DNA of 64,000 nucleotides from Lonsdalea populi (GTDB taxonomy: Bacteria > Pseudomonadota > Gammaproteobacteria > Enterobacterales > Enterobacteriaceae): positions 1,240,001 through 1,304,000 of the forward strand of contig NZ_CP065534.1 of assembly GCF_015999465.1 (NCBI RefSeq), read 5' to 3'. The notes beneath the pieces are model-generated. The model worked only from the letters and a program-made list of their open reading frames with translations, made no database searches and was not told the DNA's origin. Positions 1 through 10,634 of the stretch are shown one piece after another. Each line of letters begins with the position of its first letter. Position 1 is the stretch's first letter. Made by a program: the position numbers and the translations under genes.

Positions 1-1
1 G

Positions 2-640
2 GCCGACGAAGGCACGGATATGATGCTGCTCGACGCATTAATCCAGTTGAAAGAGCAGGACCCGACGCTGACGTTTCGCCGCTCCTGCCGCGAGGGCGTA
101 TGCGGTTCGGACGGAGTAAATATCAACGGTAAAAACGGACTGGCGTGCATCACGCCGGTTTCCAGCCTGCGTCGCGGCAGCCGCAAAATCGTCGTTCGCC
201 CGCTGCCGGGCTTGCCGGTCGTCCGTGATTTGGTGGTAGACATGGGGCAATTCTATGCCCAATATGAGAAAATTAAACCTTACCTGTTGAATAATGGGAA
301 GAATCCTCCGGCACGCGAAAATTTACAGCTGCCGCAGGATAGGGCGAAGTTAGATGGACTGTATGAATGCATTATGTGCGCGTGCTGTTCCACCTCGTGT
401 CCGTCCTTCTGGTGGAACCCGGATAAGTTTATCGGTCCGGCCGGATTGCTGACGGCGTACCGCTTCCTGATAGATGACCGCGATACGGAAACCAAACCGC
501 GTCTCGATGAACTGGATGACGCTTTCAGCGTGTTCCGCTGCCACAGCATCATGAACTGCGTCAGCGTGTGCCCGAAGGGCTTGAATCCGACGCGAGCCAT
601 CGGCCATATCAAGTCGATGTTATTGCAGCGCGGCGCCTGA
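2..640 (+). CDS. sdhB: Succinate dehydrogenase iron-sulfur subunit, 5' end cut by window
   Basis: This is the iron-sulfur subunit of succinate dehydrogenase (complex II), carrying electrons from the flavoprotein SdhA to quinone at the inner membrane. The reading frame is open from the first bases of the window, so about 26 N-terminal residues lie upstream; the E. coli protein has 238. The [2Fe-2S] ligands sit in CREGVCG plus a following Cys (GLAC). The [4Fe-4S]/[3Fe-4S] ligands sit in CxxCxxCxxxCP (from CIMC) and in the late FRC and CVSVCP segments. The end, HIKSMLLQR, matches the family. It is followed after 239 bp by sucA, the usual sdhCDAB-sucABCD arrangement. A short CCTCC/GGAGG hairpin at 660–679 lies in that gap. 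Confidence 0.97.
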   Translation, partial: ADEGTDMMLLDALIQLKEQDPTLTFRRSCREGVCGSDGVNINGKNGLACITPVSSLRRGSRKIVVRPLPGLPVVRDLVVDMGQFYAQYEKIKPYLLNNGKNPPARENLQLPQDRAKLDGLYECIMCACCSTSCPSFWWNPDKFIGPAGLLTAYRFLIDDRDTETKPRLDELDDAFSVFRCHSIMNCVSVCPKGLNPTRAIGHIKSMLLQRGA

Positions 641-879
641 GGCCGCATCGAACGGAGGGCCTCCGCCGTCGGATGGAGGTCATTGGGAACGCTGTTTTAT
701 ATAGCGAACGGGCGCGATAGACTGTTATTTCAAGGTTCCTTTGACGGGCAGTATTCTCCTCGACATGCTCACCGTCGGCACGGAGAGTGAACTGTTTATC
801 CGGCAATGCCACTTTCACACTGTGCGATAAAAATGTTAACCACGGCGAAAACTAAAGTATATCAGCTTAAGGGATCACA

Positions 880-3687
880 ATGCAGAACGGTGCCATGAAG
901 GCCTGGCTGGATTCCTCGTATCTGGCGGGAGCGAACCAGTCCTACATAGAGCAGCTCTATGAAGATTATTTAACCGATCCGGCCTCTATCGACACCAGTT
1001 GGCAAACGCTTTTCCAGCAAATGGTGGCAACGGGAGTCAAACCTGATCAACTGCACTCTCAAACCCGAGACTATTTTCGTCGTCTGGCGAAGGACAGCTC
1101 GCGTTATACCGCCTCTGTTCACGATCCGGACAGCGATGCCAAACAGGTCAAGGTGTTGCAGCTCATCAATGCGTTTCGCTTTCGCGGCCATCAGCATGCC
1201 AACCTCGACCCGCTGGATTTGTGGAAACAAGAAACTGTATCCGACCTCGACCTCGCCTATCATCATCTGACTGAAGCGGACTTGGACGATACCTTCAACG
1301 TGGGGTCGTTCGCTATCGGCAAAGAGACCATGAAACTGCGGGATTTGTACGCGGCGTTGCGGCAGACCTACTGCGGCTCTATTGGCGCGGAGTATATGCA
1401 CATCACTAACACGGAAGAGAAACGTTGGATTCAGCAGCGGATCGAATCCGTTGTCGGGCAGCCGTCGTTCAGCGTCGATGAGCGCAAGCGTTTTCTGAAA
1501 GAGTTGACGGCGGCGGAAGGTTTGGAGCGTTATCTGGGCGCAAAATTCCCCGGCGCCAAGCGCTTTTCTCTGGAAGGCGGTGACGCGTTGATCCCGATGC
1601 TGAAGGAAATTGTGCGTCATGCCGGCAATAACGGCACGCGCGAAGTGGTATTGGGGATGGCGCACCGGGGACGTCTGAATGTACTGGTCAACGTTCTGGG
1701 CAAAAAGCCGCAGGATCTGTTCGACGAGTTTATCGGCAAACACAAAGAACATCTCGGCACGGGAGATGTGAAATACCATCAGGGTTTCTCTTCGGATATC
1801 GATACCGAAGGCGGCAGGGTCCACCTTGCGCTGGCCTTTAACCCCTCGCATCTGGAAATTGTCAGCCCGGTCGTCATTGGCTCGGTGCGGGCGCGTCTGG
1901 ATCGGCTGGATAACCCCAGCAGCGCGCCGGTGCTGCCAATCACCATCCACGGCGATGCCGCCATGACGGGGCAAGGCGTGGTGCAGGAAACGCTGAACAT
2001 GTCTAAGGCGCGCGGTTATGACGTAGGCGGTACGATCCGCATTGTCATTAACAACCAGATAGGGTTCACGACCTCCAATCCGCACGACGCGCGCTCGACC
2101 GAATACTGTACCGACATCGGCAAGATGGTGCAGGCGCCCATTTTCCACGTGAATGCGGACGATCCCGAGGCCGTCGCGTTCGTCACCCGGCTGGCGCTCG
2201 ACTTCCGCAATACCTTCAAGCGCGATGTTTTCATCGACATGGTATGCTATCGCCGCCACGGCCACAACGAGGCCGATGAGCCGAGCGCCACCCAGCCACT
2301 GATGTATCACAAAATCAAAAAGCATCCGACGCCGCGTAAAATCTACGCCGACCGTCTGGAGCAGCAAAACCTGATACAGCTTCAAGATGCCACCGAAATG
2401 GTCAACCTGTACCGCGACGCGCTGGATGCTGGCGAATGCGTGGTGGAGGAGTGGCTGCCGATGGATATGCAGGCGCTGGCCTGGATGCCGTATCTTAACC
2501 ATGACTGGGATGAAGACTATCCGCACCAGGTCGAGATGAAGCGTCTGCAGGAACTTGCCCGCCGTATCAGCACCATTCCTGCGGCGATAGAGATGCAGTC
2601 CCGCGTCGCCAAAATCTACAACGACCGCGCCGAGATGGCGAAAGGCGGCAAGCCGTTCGACTGGGGTGGCGCCGAAACGCTGGCCTACGCCACGCTGGTG
2701 GATGAGGGCATTCCTATTCGGTTGTCGGGTGAAGACACTGGCCGCGGCACCTTCTTCCACCGTCACGCCGTTGTGCACAATCAGAAGAACGGCTCGACCT
2801 ATACGCCGTTGTCGCATGTGCATAATGCACAGGGAGAGTTTAAGGTATGGGACTCGGTGCTGTCGGAAGAGGCGGTGCTGGCGTTCGAATACGGTTATGC
2901 CACGGCTGAGCCGCGCACGCTGACCATCTGGGAGGCACAGTTCGGCGACTTCGCCAACGGCGCTCAGGTAGTGATTGACCAGTTTATTAGCTCCGGCGAG
3001 CAGAAATGGGGGCGCATGTGCGGTCTGGTGATGCTACTGCCTCACGGCTATGAAGGGCAGGGACCGGAACACTCGTCGGCCCGCCTGGAACGCTATCTGC
3101 AGCTGTGCGCTGAACAGAATATGCAGGTCTGCATTCCCTCCACTCCGGCACAGGTTTACCACATGTTGCGACGTCAGGCGCTGCGTGGAATGCGGCGTCC
3201 ATTGGTGGTGATGTCGCCGAAGTCGCTGCTGCGTCATCCGCTGGCGACATCGACGCTTGATGAACTGGCCTCCGGTAAATTCCAGCCTGCGATTGGCGAG
3301 GCTGACGATATTGATCCTCGTAAAGTGAAGCGCGTTGTGATGTGTGCAGGCAAGGTCTACTACGACCTGTTGGAAAAACGTCGCAAGAACGAGCAGAAAG
3401 ATGTGGCGATTGTCCGCATTGAGCAGCTGTATCCCTTCCCTCAGCAGTATGTGCAGTCCGTGCTGGAACCTTACGCTCACGTTCTGGATTTCGTCTGGTG
3501 TCAGGAAGAGCCGCTGAATCAGGGCGCCTGGTACTGCAGCCAGCATCATCTGCGTGAGGTGATTCCGTTCGGTGCTTCCCTGCGTTATGCCGGCAGACCG
3601 GCATCCGCATCGCCCGCCGTGGGTTACCTGTCAGTCCACCAAAAGCAGCAGCAAGATCTTGTTGATGACGCGCTGAACGTTAATTGA
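880..3687 (+). CDS. sucA: 2-oxoglutarate dehydrogenase E1 component
   Basis: This is the thiamine-diphosphate-dependent E1 subunit that decarboxylates 2-oxoglutarate and passes the succinyl group to the lipoyl arm of SucB. The 935 residues compare with 933 in E. coli, and the N-terminus MQNGAMKAWLDSSYL matches closely. The FRxRGHxxAxLDPL segment is near residue 100 and the ThDP/Mg site (IHGDAAMTGQG followed by INNQIGFTT) is near residues 355–395. The C-terminal transketolase-like half contains GYEGQGPEHSS. The ATG is preceded by an AGGGA ribosome site. sucB follows after 16 bp, so the two are surely co-translated parts of one operon. The opposite strand carries a 617-codon open frame, which is a shadow of this high-GC gene. 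Confidence 0.98.
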   Translation: MQNGAMKAWLDSSYLAGANQSYIEQLYEDYLTDPASIDTSWQTLFQQMVATGVKPDQLHSQTRDYFRRLAKDSSRYTASVHDPDSDAKQVKVLQLINAFRFRGHQHANLDPLDLWKQETVSDLDLAYHHLTEADLDDTFNVGSFAIGKETMKLRDLYAALRQTYCGSIGAEYMHITNTEEKRWIQQRIESVVGQPSFSVDERKRFLKELTAAEGLERYLGAKFPGAKRFSLEGGDALIPMLKEIVRHAGNNGTREVVLGMAHRGRLNVLVNVLGKKPQDLFDEFIGKHKEHLGTGDVKYHQGFSSDIDTEGGRVHLALAFNPSHLEIVSPVVIGSVRARLDRLDNPSSAPVLPITIHGDAAMTGQGVVQETLNMSKARGYDVGGTIRIVINNQIGFTTSNPHDARSTEYCTDIGKMVQAPIFHVNADDPEAVAFVTRLALDFRNTFKRDVFIDMVCYRRHGHNEADEPSATQPLMYHKIKKHPTPRKIYADRLEQQNLIQLQDATEMVNLYRDALDAGECVVEEWLPMDMQALAWMPYLNHDWDEDYPHQVEMKRLQELARRISTIPAAIEMQSRVAKIYNDRAEMAKGGKPFDWGGAETLAYATLVDEGIPIRLSGEDTGRGTFFHRHAVVHNQKNGSTYTPLSHVHNAQGEFKVWDSVLSEEAVLAFEYGYATAEPRTLTIWEAQFGDFANGAQVVIDQFISSGEQKWGRMCGLVMLLPHGYEGQGPEHSSARLERYLQLCAEQNMQVCIPSTPAQVYHMLRRQALRGMRRPLVVMSPKSLLRHPLATSTLDELASGKFQPAIGEADDIDPRKVKRVVMCAGKVYYDLLEKRRKNEQKDVAIVRIEQLYPFPQQYVQSVLEPYAHVLDFVWCQEEPLNQGAWYCSQHHLREVIPFGASLRYAGRPASASPAVGYLSVHQKQQQDLVDDALNVN

Positions 3688-3703
3688 ATCAAAAGGATAA
3701 ATA

Positions 3704-4939
3704 ATGAGTAGCGTAGATATTCTTGTCCCCGACCTGCCTGAATCGGTAGCTGACGCCACCGTGGCGACCTGGCGCAAACAGCCTGGCGACAGCGTCCTGC
3801 GTGACGAAGTGCTGGTAGAGATTGAAACCGACAAGGTGGTGCTTGAAGTGCCTGCCTCCGAAGCCGGGATCCTGGATGCGGTACTGGAAGCGGAAGGCGC
3901 GACCGTGACCTCACGCCAAATCCTTGGACGTCTGCGCCCCGGGGACAGCCGCGGCAAGGAGTCCAGCGAGAAACCGACGAACAAAGAGTCTACGCCGGCC
4001 CAGCGTTACACCGCCGGGCTGGAAGAGGATAGCAACGATGTGCTGAGCCCAGCAATCCGCCGGCTGATCGCGGAGCATGACTTAGACGCGTCTTCGATTG
4101 TAGGCAGCGGCGTGGGCGGACGCATCACCCGGGAAGATGTCGAAAAACAGCTTGCCCGACAGCGCGAGGCTGCCGTCGTCGCTCCTGCAAGCGCGGACGA
4201 GAGCGCCGCTACTACACCCGCCGATCCTGCACAGGAGCATCGTAGTGAAAAACGGGTGCCGATGACGCGCTTGCGCAAGCGGGTGGCTGAGCGCCTGCTC
4301 GACGCGAAAAACAGCACGGCCATGCTGACAACGTTCAACGAGGTCAACATGAAACCGGTGATGGATCTGCGTAAACGGTACGGCGAAGCGTTTGAAAAAC
4401 GGCACGGAGTTCGTCTGGGCTTTATGTCTTTCTACATCAAGGCGGTGGTCGAAGCGCTCAAACGTTATCCCGAAGTCAATGCCTCGCTGGATGGCGAAGA
4501 TGTGGTGTATCACAACTACTTCGACGTCAGCATCGCCGTCTCGACGCCGCGCGGTCTGGTCACGCCGGTGCTCAAAGATGTCGACTTGCTGAGCATGGCG
4601 GATACCGAGAAAAGGATTAGGGAACTGGCAATTAAGGGCCGTGATGGCAAACTCACCGTGGATGAGTTGACGGGGGGAAACTTCACTATTACTAACGGCG
4701 GCGTGTTTGGTTCATTGATGTCGACACCGATCATCAATCCACCGCAAAGCGCGATTCTGGGAATGCACGCCATCAAGGATCGCCCGATGGCCGTTGAGGG
4801 TCAGGTGGTCATTCTGCCCATGATGTATTTGGCGCTTTCCTACGACCACCGGCTTATCGACGGCCGCGAATCAGTCAGTTTCCTGGTGACGATTAAAGAC
4901 ATGCTGGAAGATCCGGCGCGTCTGCTGCTGGACGTTTAA
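3704..4939 (+). CDS. sucB: Dihydrolipoamide succinyltransferase (E2 of the 2-oxoglutarate dehydrogenase complex)
   Basis: This is the E2 core that transfers succinyl groups from lipoamide to CoA. The N-terminal lipoyl domain has the lipoylation site in [11 protein letters not shown] (Lys44). A linker leads to the peripheral-subunit-binding domain ([12 protein letters not shown], about residues 110–145). After an Ala/Pro-rich linker comes the catalytic domain from about residue 180, with the [11 protein letters not shown] active-site motif near the C-terminus. Length is 411 residues against about 405 in E. coli, the extra residues falling in the linkers. An AAAGGA ribosome site precedes the ATG. 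It lies 16 bp behind sucA and 110 bp ahead of sucC. Confidence 0.98.
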   Translation: MSSVDILVPDLPESVADATVATWRKQPGDSVLRDEVLVEIETDKVVLEVPASEAGILDAVLEAEGATVTSRQILGRLRPGDSRGKESSEKPTNKESTPAQRYTAGLEEDSNDVLSPAIRRLIAEHDLDASSIVGSGVGGRITREDVEKQLARQREAAVVAPASADESAATTPADPAQEHRSEKRVPMTRLRKRVAERLLDAKNSTAMLTTFNEVNMKPVMDLRKRYGEAFEKRHGVRLGFMSFYIKAVVEALKRYPEVNASLDGEDVVYHNYFDVSIAVSTPRGLVTPVLKDVDLLSMADTEKRIRELAIKGRDGKLTVDELTGGNFTITNGGVFGSLMSTPIINPPQSAILGMHAIKDRPMAVEGQVVILPMMYLALSYDHRLIDGRESVSFLVTIKDMLEDPARLLLDV

Positions 4940-5049
4940 GGCAGGCAGGATAGGGCGACTGGGCGCCGCCCTTCGTCATCCAGGCCGTCTGTACGCCGCC
5001 ACTCATGAAATCGCGGATTTATCTTCAAATATAAAATGGATTGAACACC

Positions 5050-6216
5050 ATGAATTTACACGAATATCAGGCAAAACAGCTCTTTGCTCGGTATGGCATA
5101 CCGGCACCAGAGGGCTATGCCTGCAAGACGCCGCGTGAGGCGGAAGAGGCCGCCGCGAAAATCGGCGCAGGCCCGTGGGTCGTCAAGTGCCAGGTGCATG
5201 CCGGGGGACGAGGCAAATCAGGCGGCGTTAAAGTCGTCAACAGCAAAGACGACATTCGCGCCTTCGCGGAAAAGTGGTTGGGCAAGCCGCTGGTGACTTA
5301 CCAGACTGACGCCCACGGTCAGCCGGTCCAGCAGATTCTGGTTGAAGCCTCGACGGATATTGCCAGCGAACTGTATCTTGGGGCGGTTGTCGATCGCGGC
5401 AGTCGGCGCGTCGTGTTCATGGCGTCCACGGAGGGTGGCGTAGAAATTGAAAAAGTCGCGCAGGAAATGCCGCATCTCATCCATAAAACGGCGCTGGACC
5501 CCCTGACCGGACCGCTGCCGTATCAAGGCCGAGAGCTTGCATTCAAACTGGGCCTTAGCGGCAAACAGGTTGCCCAGTTCACTCAAATTTTCATGGGGTT
5601 GGCCAAGCTGTTTCTGGAGCGGGATCTGGCGCTGGTTGAGATCAACCCGCTGGTTATTACCGGGCAGGGCGAGCTGCTGTGTCTGGACGGCAAACTGTCG
5701 GTGGACGGCAATGCGCTGTTCCGTCAGCCTGAGCTGCGCGAGATGCATGACCCGAGTCAGGCTGATGAACGCGAGGAACACGCGGCCCAGTGGGAATTGA
5801 ACTATGTCGCTCTGGACGGCAACATCGGCTGTATGGTCAACGGTGCGGGTCTGGCGATGGGCACGATGGATATCGTGAAGCTGCACGGCGGCGCGCCGGC
5901 CAACTTTTTGGATGTTGGCGGCGGCGCGACTAAAGAGCGTGTGACAGAAGCCTTTAAAATCATTCTGTCAGACAGCAAGGTGAAAGCCGTGCTGGTCAAC
6001 ATTTTCGGCGGCATCGTTCGCTGTGACCTGATCGCCGATGGTGTCATCGGCGCCGTGGCGGAAGTGGGGGTCAACGTACCGGTGGTGGTGCGTCTGGAAG
6101 GTAACAATGCGGATCTTGGTGCGCGGAAACTGGCGGAGAGCGGTCTGAATATCATTGCTGCAACCGGTCTGGCGGATGCGGCCCGGCAGGTAGTGGCTGC
6201 CGTGGAGGGAAAATAA
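5050..6216 (+). CDS. sucC: Succinyl-CoA synthetase (ADP-forming), beta subunit
   Basis: This is the ATP-grasp beta subunit of succinyl-CoA synthetase, which couples thioester cleavage to substrate-level phosphorylation. From the ATG at 5050 the protein has 388 residues, the E. coli length, and begins [12 protein letters not shown]. An in-frame TTG nine bases upstream would add three residues but has no family support. The ATP-grasp features HAGGRGKxGGV (about residue 45) and EINPL (about residue 197) are present, as are the C-terminal [11 protein letters not shown] and VRLEGNN segments. Its stop codon shares one base with the sucD start, so the two subunits are translationally coupled. Confidence 0.97.
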   Translation: MNLHEYQAKQLFARYGIPAPEGYACKTPREAEEAAAKIGAGPWVVKCQVHAGGRGKSGGVKVVNSKDDIRAFAEKWLGKPLVTYQTDAHGQPVQQILVEASTDIASELYLGAVVDRGSRRVVFMASTEGGVEIEKVAQEMPHLIHKTALDPLTGPLPYQGRELAFKLGLSGKQVAQFTQIFMGLAKLFLERDLALVEINPLVITGQGELLCLDGKLSVDGNALFRQPELREMHDPSQADEREEHAAQWELNYVALDGNIGCMVNGAGLAMGTMDIVKLHGGAPANFLDVGGGATKERVTEAFKIILSDSKVKAVLVNIFGGIVRCDLIADGVIGAVAEVGVNVPVVVRLEGNNADLGARKLAESGLNIIAATGLADAARQVVAAVEGK

Positions 6217-7094
6217 TGTCTATTCTGATCGATAAACATACCAAAGTGATTTGCCAGGGCTTCACCGGAAGTCAGGGAACGTTTCACTCGGAACAGGCGA
6301 TAGCCTACGGCACGCAGATGGTCGGTGGGGTCACTCCGGGCAAGGGCGGTACTCAGCATCTTGGTCTGCCCGTGTTTAATACGGTACGCGACGCCGTTGC
6401 CGCCACCGATGCGACGGCCTCGGTCATTTATGTTCCGGCGCCTTTCTGCAAAGATTCGATTCTGGAAGCGATTGATGCGGGTATCGATCTGATTATCTGC
6501 ATCACCGAAGGTATCCCGACGCTGGATATGCTGACGGTGAAAGCCAAGCTGGAGCAGACCGGGGCGAAGATGATCGGCCCGAACTGTCCGGGTGTTATTA
6601 CACCGGGAGAATGTAAAATCGGCATCATGCCCGGCCATATTCATCTGCCGGGAAATGTCGGCATCGTTTCGCGTTCCGGTACGCTGACCTACGAAGCGGT
6701 CAAGCAAACGACGGACGTCGGTCTCGGCCAGTCTACCTGCGTCGGCATCGGCGGCGACCCGATCCCGGGTTCCAACTTCATTGATATTCTTAAGCTGTTT
6801 GAACAAGACCCGCTGACGAAAGCGATTGTGATGATCGGTGAAATCGGCGGAACGGCGGAGGAGGAGGCGGCAGCCTTTATCAAAGAGCACGTCACCAAAC
6901 CCGTCGTCGCCTACATTGCCGGTGTCACTGCGCCAAAAGGAAAGCGGATGGGCCATGCGGGCGCCATCATCGCTGGCGGAAAAGGAACGGCTGACGAGAA
7001 ATTCGCTGCACTGGAAGCGGCAGGCGTTAAGACGGTGCGCAGCCTGGCGGATATCGGCGAGGCGGTGAAAAGCGTTACCGCCCTAACGTGCTGA
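6216..7094 (+). CDS. sucD: Succinyl-CoA synthetase, alpha subunit
   Basis: This is the CoA-binding alpha subunit, which carries the phosphohistidine intermediate. The Rossmann-like CoA site begins at [10 protein letters not shown] near residue 15. GPNCPGVI lies mid-protein, and the phosphorylated histidine is in MGHAGAI near residue 247. The 292 residues compare with 289 in E. coli; the last five differ and extend slightly. The start overlaps the sucC stop by one base (TAATG). This is the last gene of the sdh-suc operon; a strong terminator follows about 40 bp after the stop. Confidence 0.97.
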   Translation: MSILIDKHTKVICQGFTGSQGTFHSEQAIAYGTQMVGGVTPGKGGTQHLGLPVFNTVRDAVAATDATASVIYVPAPFCKDSILEAIDAGIDLIICITEGIPTLDMLTVKAKLEQTGAKMIGPNCPGVITPGECKIGIMPGHIHLPGNVGIVSRSGTLTYEAVKQTTDVGLGQSTCVGIGGDPIPGSNFIDILKLFEQDPLTKAIVMIGEIGGTAEEEAAAFIKEHVTKPVVAYIAGVTAPKGKRMGHAGAIIAGGKGTADEKFAALEAAGVKTVRSLADIGEAVKSVTALTC

Positions 7095-7163
7095 GAATAC
7101 CGTTGCGCTGACACAAAAAACAGGCGCATGCAGAAAAGGTCATCTTCGGATGGCCTTTTTTTA
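7095..7163 (+). ncRNA. Candidate SdhX (RybD)-like small RNA from the sucD 3' UTR
   Basis: In E. coli the small RNA SdhX is processed from the 3' UTR of sucD and ends at the operon terminator. The same place here holds about 40 unannotated bases followed by a strong Rho-independent terminator, so an SdhX homologue is possible. I compared position and architecture only; the seed sequence was not verified. Confidence 0.3.
7134..7163 (+). terminator. Rho-independent terminator of sdhCDAB-sucABCD
   Basis: The stem AAGGTCATC / GATGGCCTT (one G-U pair) closes on a TTCG tetraloop and is followed by a run of T. It stands 40 bp after sucD. Confidence 0.9.
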
Positions 7164-7783
7164 TGTTTGAGCCTGGTGAATATTTGTTGGGAATAGCACT
7201 CATTTCGAAAAATAACAGAGCGGCAACATTATAAATCAATAAATATAAAAGTAAGTCATCATGTAGAAACAAAAATGCAGTAAATACCCTGAAAAATAAA
7301 TCGGCAAATATTAATTATTGAAACGCCGTGGTTACCACTAATTAACAATATCGGCCTAATGAAAACGGAATGTGTCTCACTGTTAACGCGATGGATGCGT
7401 ATTACGTCAAATCAAAAAATACAGGCTGGATATCTTCGTCAAAATACGCTTAAATTGCGCCCGATCAATTTACTATCAAAGGTATTGGGTTGTGAAAAAG
7501 GGGGGCGAGTCAAAACTCTAACCGGCGTCACGTAAAAACCTATTTATTACAGGGGATTGTAGGCGTAATATATCGGTCACTCTGTTTAGGTACGACATTG
7601 GTAATTTTCATAACCTTTATTGGCTTATTTTAATTAAATATATTGTCGTGGCGTGATTTGCGTCATGCGATGTTTAAGCCTGTATTCAGCAATTTGTTGT
7701 GTTCTTTTAGGGTATTGCAGCCGTTATTCAACGGATTGCTTCTACTGCGAGCGAAACCTTCCTGCGAGGAGCAAGGAGTTAAG
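7164..7783 (+). promoter_or_regulatory. AT-rich leader of the cyd operon, with ArcA-like sites
   Basis: This 620-bp stretch between sucD and cydA holds no convincing gene. It is AT-rich, as expected of the cydA promoter region, which in E. coli is controlled by ArcA and FNR. Two ArcA-like cores are visible: TGTTAATTA on the minus strand at 7339–7347, and TTTAATTAAAT around 7629–7639. No good FNR palindrome was found. From 7643 an open frame runs in frame into cydA for 47 codons. The strong AAGGAG site directly before 7784 argues that translation starts at 7784 instead. Confidence 0.4.
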
Positions 7784-9352
7784 ATGTTTGATATAGTCGA
7801 ACTGTCACGTTTACAGTTTGCCTTGACAGCCATGTACCATTTTCTGTTTGTGCCGCTAACGCTGGGGATGGCGTTCCTGCTGGCAATTATGGAAACGGTC
7901 TACGTACTGTCTGGCAAGCAAATTTATAAAGATATGACCAAGTTCTGGGGCAAGCTATTTGCGATCAATTTCGCACTCGGCGTGGCTACCGGGCTGACCA
8001 TGGAGTTCCAGTTTGGGACCAACTGGTCTTACTTCTCTCACTATGTGGGTGATATCTTCGGGGCTCCACTGGCTATCGAAGGCCTGATGGCGTTTTTCCT
8101 GGAGTCTACCTTCGTCGGGTTGTTCTTCTTCGGCTGGGATCGCCTGAGCAAAGTGCAGCATATGGCAGTAACCTGGCTGGTCGCTCTGGGTTCAAACTTC
8201 TCCGCGCTGTGGATTCTGATCGCCAACGGCTGGATGCAAAACCCTATCGCCTCCGACTTCAACTTCGAAACCATGCGCATGGAGATGGTGAGTTTTGCGA
8301 CGCTGGTCTTCAACCCTGTCGCGCAGGTGAAATTCGTCCATACGGTTGCCGCCGGCTACTGTACGGGCGCCATGTTCATTCTGGGCATCAGCTCTTACTA
8401 TCTGCTGAAAGGCCGCGATATCGCATTCGCCAAGCGTTCATTCGCTATCGCCGCCAGCTTCGGGATGGCCTCCGTGCTTTCCGTGATCGTGCTCGGTGAC
8501 GAATCCGGTTACGAAATGGGCGACGTTCAGAAAACCAAACTGGCTGCAATCGAAGCCGAATGGGAAACTCAGCCGGCTCCGGCCGCGTTTACCCTGTTTG
8601 GTCTGCCGGATCAGGAAGCCAGAGAGAACAAATACGCGATTCAAATTCCTTATGTTCTGGGTCTGATCGCGACGCGTTCCACGGATAAAACAGTGACGGG
8701 GCTGAAAGAGTTGATGGAGCAGCACGAAGTGCGCATCCGTAATGGGATGAACGCCTACCATCTGCTCGAGCAGTTACGTGCGGGCAACACTGACCCAGCG
8801 GTTCGCGAAGCCTTCAACGCCAGCAAGCAAGACCTGGGATACGGCCTGTTGCTGAAACGCTATACGCCGCAGGTTTCCGATGCGTCCGAAGCGCAGATTC
8901 AGATGGCGGTGAAAGACTCGATTCCTCACGTAGCGCCACTGTACTTCTCGTTCCGCATCATGGTGGCCTGTGGGATCCTGATGCTGATTATCATCGGTCT
9001 CTCTTTCTGGACTGTGCTACGTAACAAGATTGGTCAGCGTAAATGGCTGCATCGTGCCGCACTGTACGGTATTCCTTTGCCGTGGATCGCGGTGGAAGCC
9101 GGGTGGTTTGTCGCAGAATACGGCCGTCAGCCTTGGGCGATTGGTGAAGTGCTGCCGACCTCTGTCGCCAACTCATCGTTGACAGCAGGCGATCTGCTGT
9201 TCTCCATGGGATTGATTTGCGGTTTGTATACGCTGTTCCTCGTCGCGGAATTGTACCTAATGTTCAAGTATGCGCGTCTGGGTCCAAGCAGCCTGAAAAC
9301 GGGCGCATATCATTTTGAACAGCCGACCGCCGCTGCGCCGGAAGCACGGTAA
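7784..9352 (+). CDS. cydA: Cytochrome bd-I ubiquinol oxidase subunit I
   Basis: CydA holds haems b558, b595 and d and oxidises ubiquinol for oxygen reduction under low aeration. From the ATG at 7784 (after AAGGAG) the product has 522 residues, the E. coli length, starting [15 protein letters not shown]. His19 (TAMYHFLF), the conserved Glu residues of the [11 protein letters not shown] segment near residue 100, and the GRQPW motif of the quinol side (VAEYGRQPW) are all present. About nine membrane segments can be read. The frame stays open 47 codons further upstream, but that segment resembles no CydA. cydB follows after 12 bp. Confidence 0.98.
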   Translation: MFDIVELSRLQFALTAMYHFLFVPLTLGMAFLLAIMETVYVLSGKQIYKDMTKFWGKLFAINFALGVATGLTMEFQFGTNWSYFSHYVGDIFGAPLAIEGLMAFFLESTFVGLFFFGWDRLSKVQHMAVTWLVALGSNFSALWILIANGWMQNPIASDFNFETMRMEMVSFATLVFNPVAQVKFVHTVAAGYCTGAMFILGISSYYLLKGRDIAFAKRSFAIAASFGMASVLSVIVLGDESGYEMGDVQKTKLAAIEAEWETQPAPAAFTLFGLPDQEARENKYAIQIPYVLGLIATRSTDKTVTGLKELMEQHEVRIRNGMNAYHLLEQLRAGNTDPAVREAFNASKQDLGYGLLLKRYTPQVSDASEAQIQMAVKDSIPHVAPLYFSFRIMVACGILMLIIIGLSFWTVLRNKIGQRKWLHRAALYGIPLPWIAVEAGWFVAEYGRQPWAIGEVLPTSVANSSLTAGDLLFSMGLICGLYTLFLVAELYLMFKYARLGPSSLKTGAYHFEQPTAAAPEAR

Positions 9353-9364
9353 CAGGAGTCCACT

Positions 9365-10504
9365 ATGTTTGAGTATGAAGTACTGCGTTTTATCTGGTGG
9401 GCGCTTATCGGCGTACTGCTGATTGGTTTCGCCATCACCGATGGTTTTGATATGGGCGTGGGGATGTTGGTCCGTATGATGGGCCGTAGCGACGTTGAAC
9501 GTCGCGTTATGATTAACTCCATCGCGCCTCACTGGGATGGCAACCAGGTATGGTTGATCACGGCGGGGGGCGCGCTGTTCGCCGCCTGGCCAATGGTTTA
9601 CGCCGCCGCTTTCTCCGGTTTCTATGTCGCCATGATTCTGGTCTTGGCGGCGCTGTTCTTCCGTCCGGTCGGTTTTGACTACCGTTCGAAGATTGAAGAC
9701 GCACGCTGGCGCAACATGTGGGACTGGGGCATTTTCATCGGCAGCTTCGTGCCGCCTCTAGTCATCGGCGTTGCTTTCGGCAACCTGCTGCAGGGTGTTC
9801 CGTTCCACATCGACGCTTACCTGCGTCTGTACTACACCGGCAACTTCTTCCAGTTGCTGAATCCGTTTGGCCTGCTGGCGGGTGTGGTCAGCGTGAGTAT
9901 GATTCTGGCTCAGGGCGCGACTTACCTGATGATGCGTACCAACGGCGAACTGCACCTGCGTGCTAAAGGCGTAGCGCAACTGGCGTCGCTGGTTATGTTC
10001 ATGACGTTCGCCTTGGCCGGTGTTTGGGTGGTCTACGGTATCGACGGCTACACCGTGACGTCGGTGATCGACACCGCTGCGGAATCCAACCCACTGCGTA
10101 AAGAAGTGGTCCATCAGGCGGGTGCCTGGTTAGTCAACTTCAACAACTATCCTGTTCTGTGGGTAATTCCGCTGTTGGGTGTGGTATTCCCGTTGTTTAC
10201 GGTGCTGATGGCGCGCGTGGAAAAGGGCGCATTGGCATTCCTGTTCTCCTCGCTGAGCATTACCTGCGTCATCCTGACGGCCGGGATTGCGATGTTCCCA
10301 TTTGTCATGCCGTCGAGCACGATGCCGAACGCCAGCCTGACCATGTGGGATGCTACATCCAGTCTGCTGACGCTGAAAGTGATGACCTGCGTGGCGATCG
10401 TCTTCGTCCCGATCATTCTGTGTTACACCACTTGGTGCTACTACAAAATGTTCGGTCGCATCACCAAAGAGCATGTCGAGCAGAACTCGCATTCCCTGTA
10501 CTAA
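9365..10504 (+). CDS. cydB: Cytochrome bd-I ubiquinol oxidase subunit II
   Basis: CydB is the structural partner of CydA in the inner-membrane bd oxidase. The 379 residues equal the E. coli length. The N-terminal DGFDMGVGML, the NSIAPHWDGNQVWLITAGGALFA region (conserved WDGNQVW core) and the C-terminal MPSSTMPNASLTMWDA segment are typical of the family. The protein is strongly hydrophobic, with eight or nine membrane segments. It is preceded by an AGGAG ribosome site, lies 12 bp after cydA, and is followed 16 bp later by cydX. Confidence 0.98.
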   Translation: MFEYEVLRFIWWALIGVLLIGFAITDGFDMGVGMLVRMMGRSDVERRVMINSIAPHWDGNQVWLITAGGALFAAWPMVYAAAFSGFYVAMILVLAALFFRPVGFDYRSKIEDARWRNMWDWGIFIGSFVPPLVIGVAFGNLLQGVPFHIDAYLRLYYTGNFFQLLNPFGLLAGVVSVSMILAQGATYLMMRTNGELHLRAKGVAQLASLVMFMTFALAGVWVVYGIDGYTVTSVIDTAAESNPLRKEVVHQAGAWLVNFNNYPVLWVIPLLGVVFPLFTVLMARVEKGALAFLFSSLSITCVILTAGIAMFPFVMPSSTMPNASLTMWDATSSLLTLKVMTCVAIVFVPIILCYTTWCYYKMFGRITKEHVEQNSHSLY

Positions 10505-10520
10505 GTAAGGAGCTTATTTT

Positions 10521-10634
10521 ATGTGGTATTTTGCCTGGATACTCGGAACGCTTCTTGCCTGCTCGCTGGGCGTGATTACTGCGTTGGCGATTGAGCATGT
10601 TGAAGATGCCAAAGCGGGAAAAGACGACGCGTGA
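10521..10634 (+). CDS. cydX: Cytochrome bd-I accessory small subunit CydX
   Basis: This is a 37-residue single-span membrane protein that stabilises the haems of the CydAB oxidase. The translation begins MWYFAWILGTLLACS and ends in a charged tail rich in Lys, Asp and Glu; length and sequence are nearly the same as E. coli CydX. It has an AAGGAG-type ribosome site (TAAGGAGC), lies 16 bp after cydB, and its TGA overlaps the start of ybgE (TGATG). It is short enough to be missed by automatic gene calling. Confidence 0.95.
   Translation: MWYFAWILGTLLACSLGVITALAIEHVEDAKAGKDDA

Noticed and set aside
970..2823. 617-codon open frame on the minus strand
   Set aside because: It lies wholly inside sucA, has no ribosome site or recognisable domain, and is a shadow of GC-rich codons.
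7464..7479. ATCAA motifs before cydA as an FNR site
   Set aside because: The two ATCAA half-sites are direct repeats; an FNR box needs TTGAT-N4-ATCAA symmetry.
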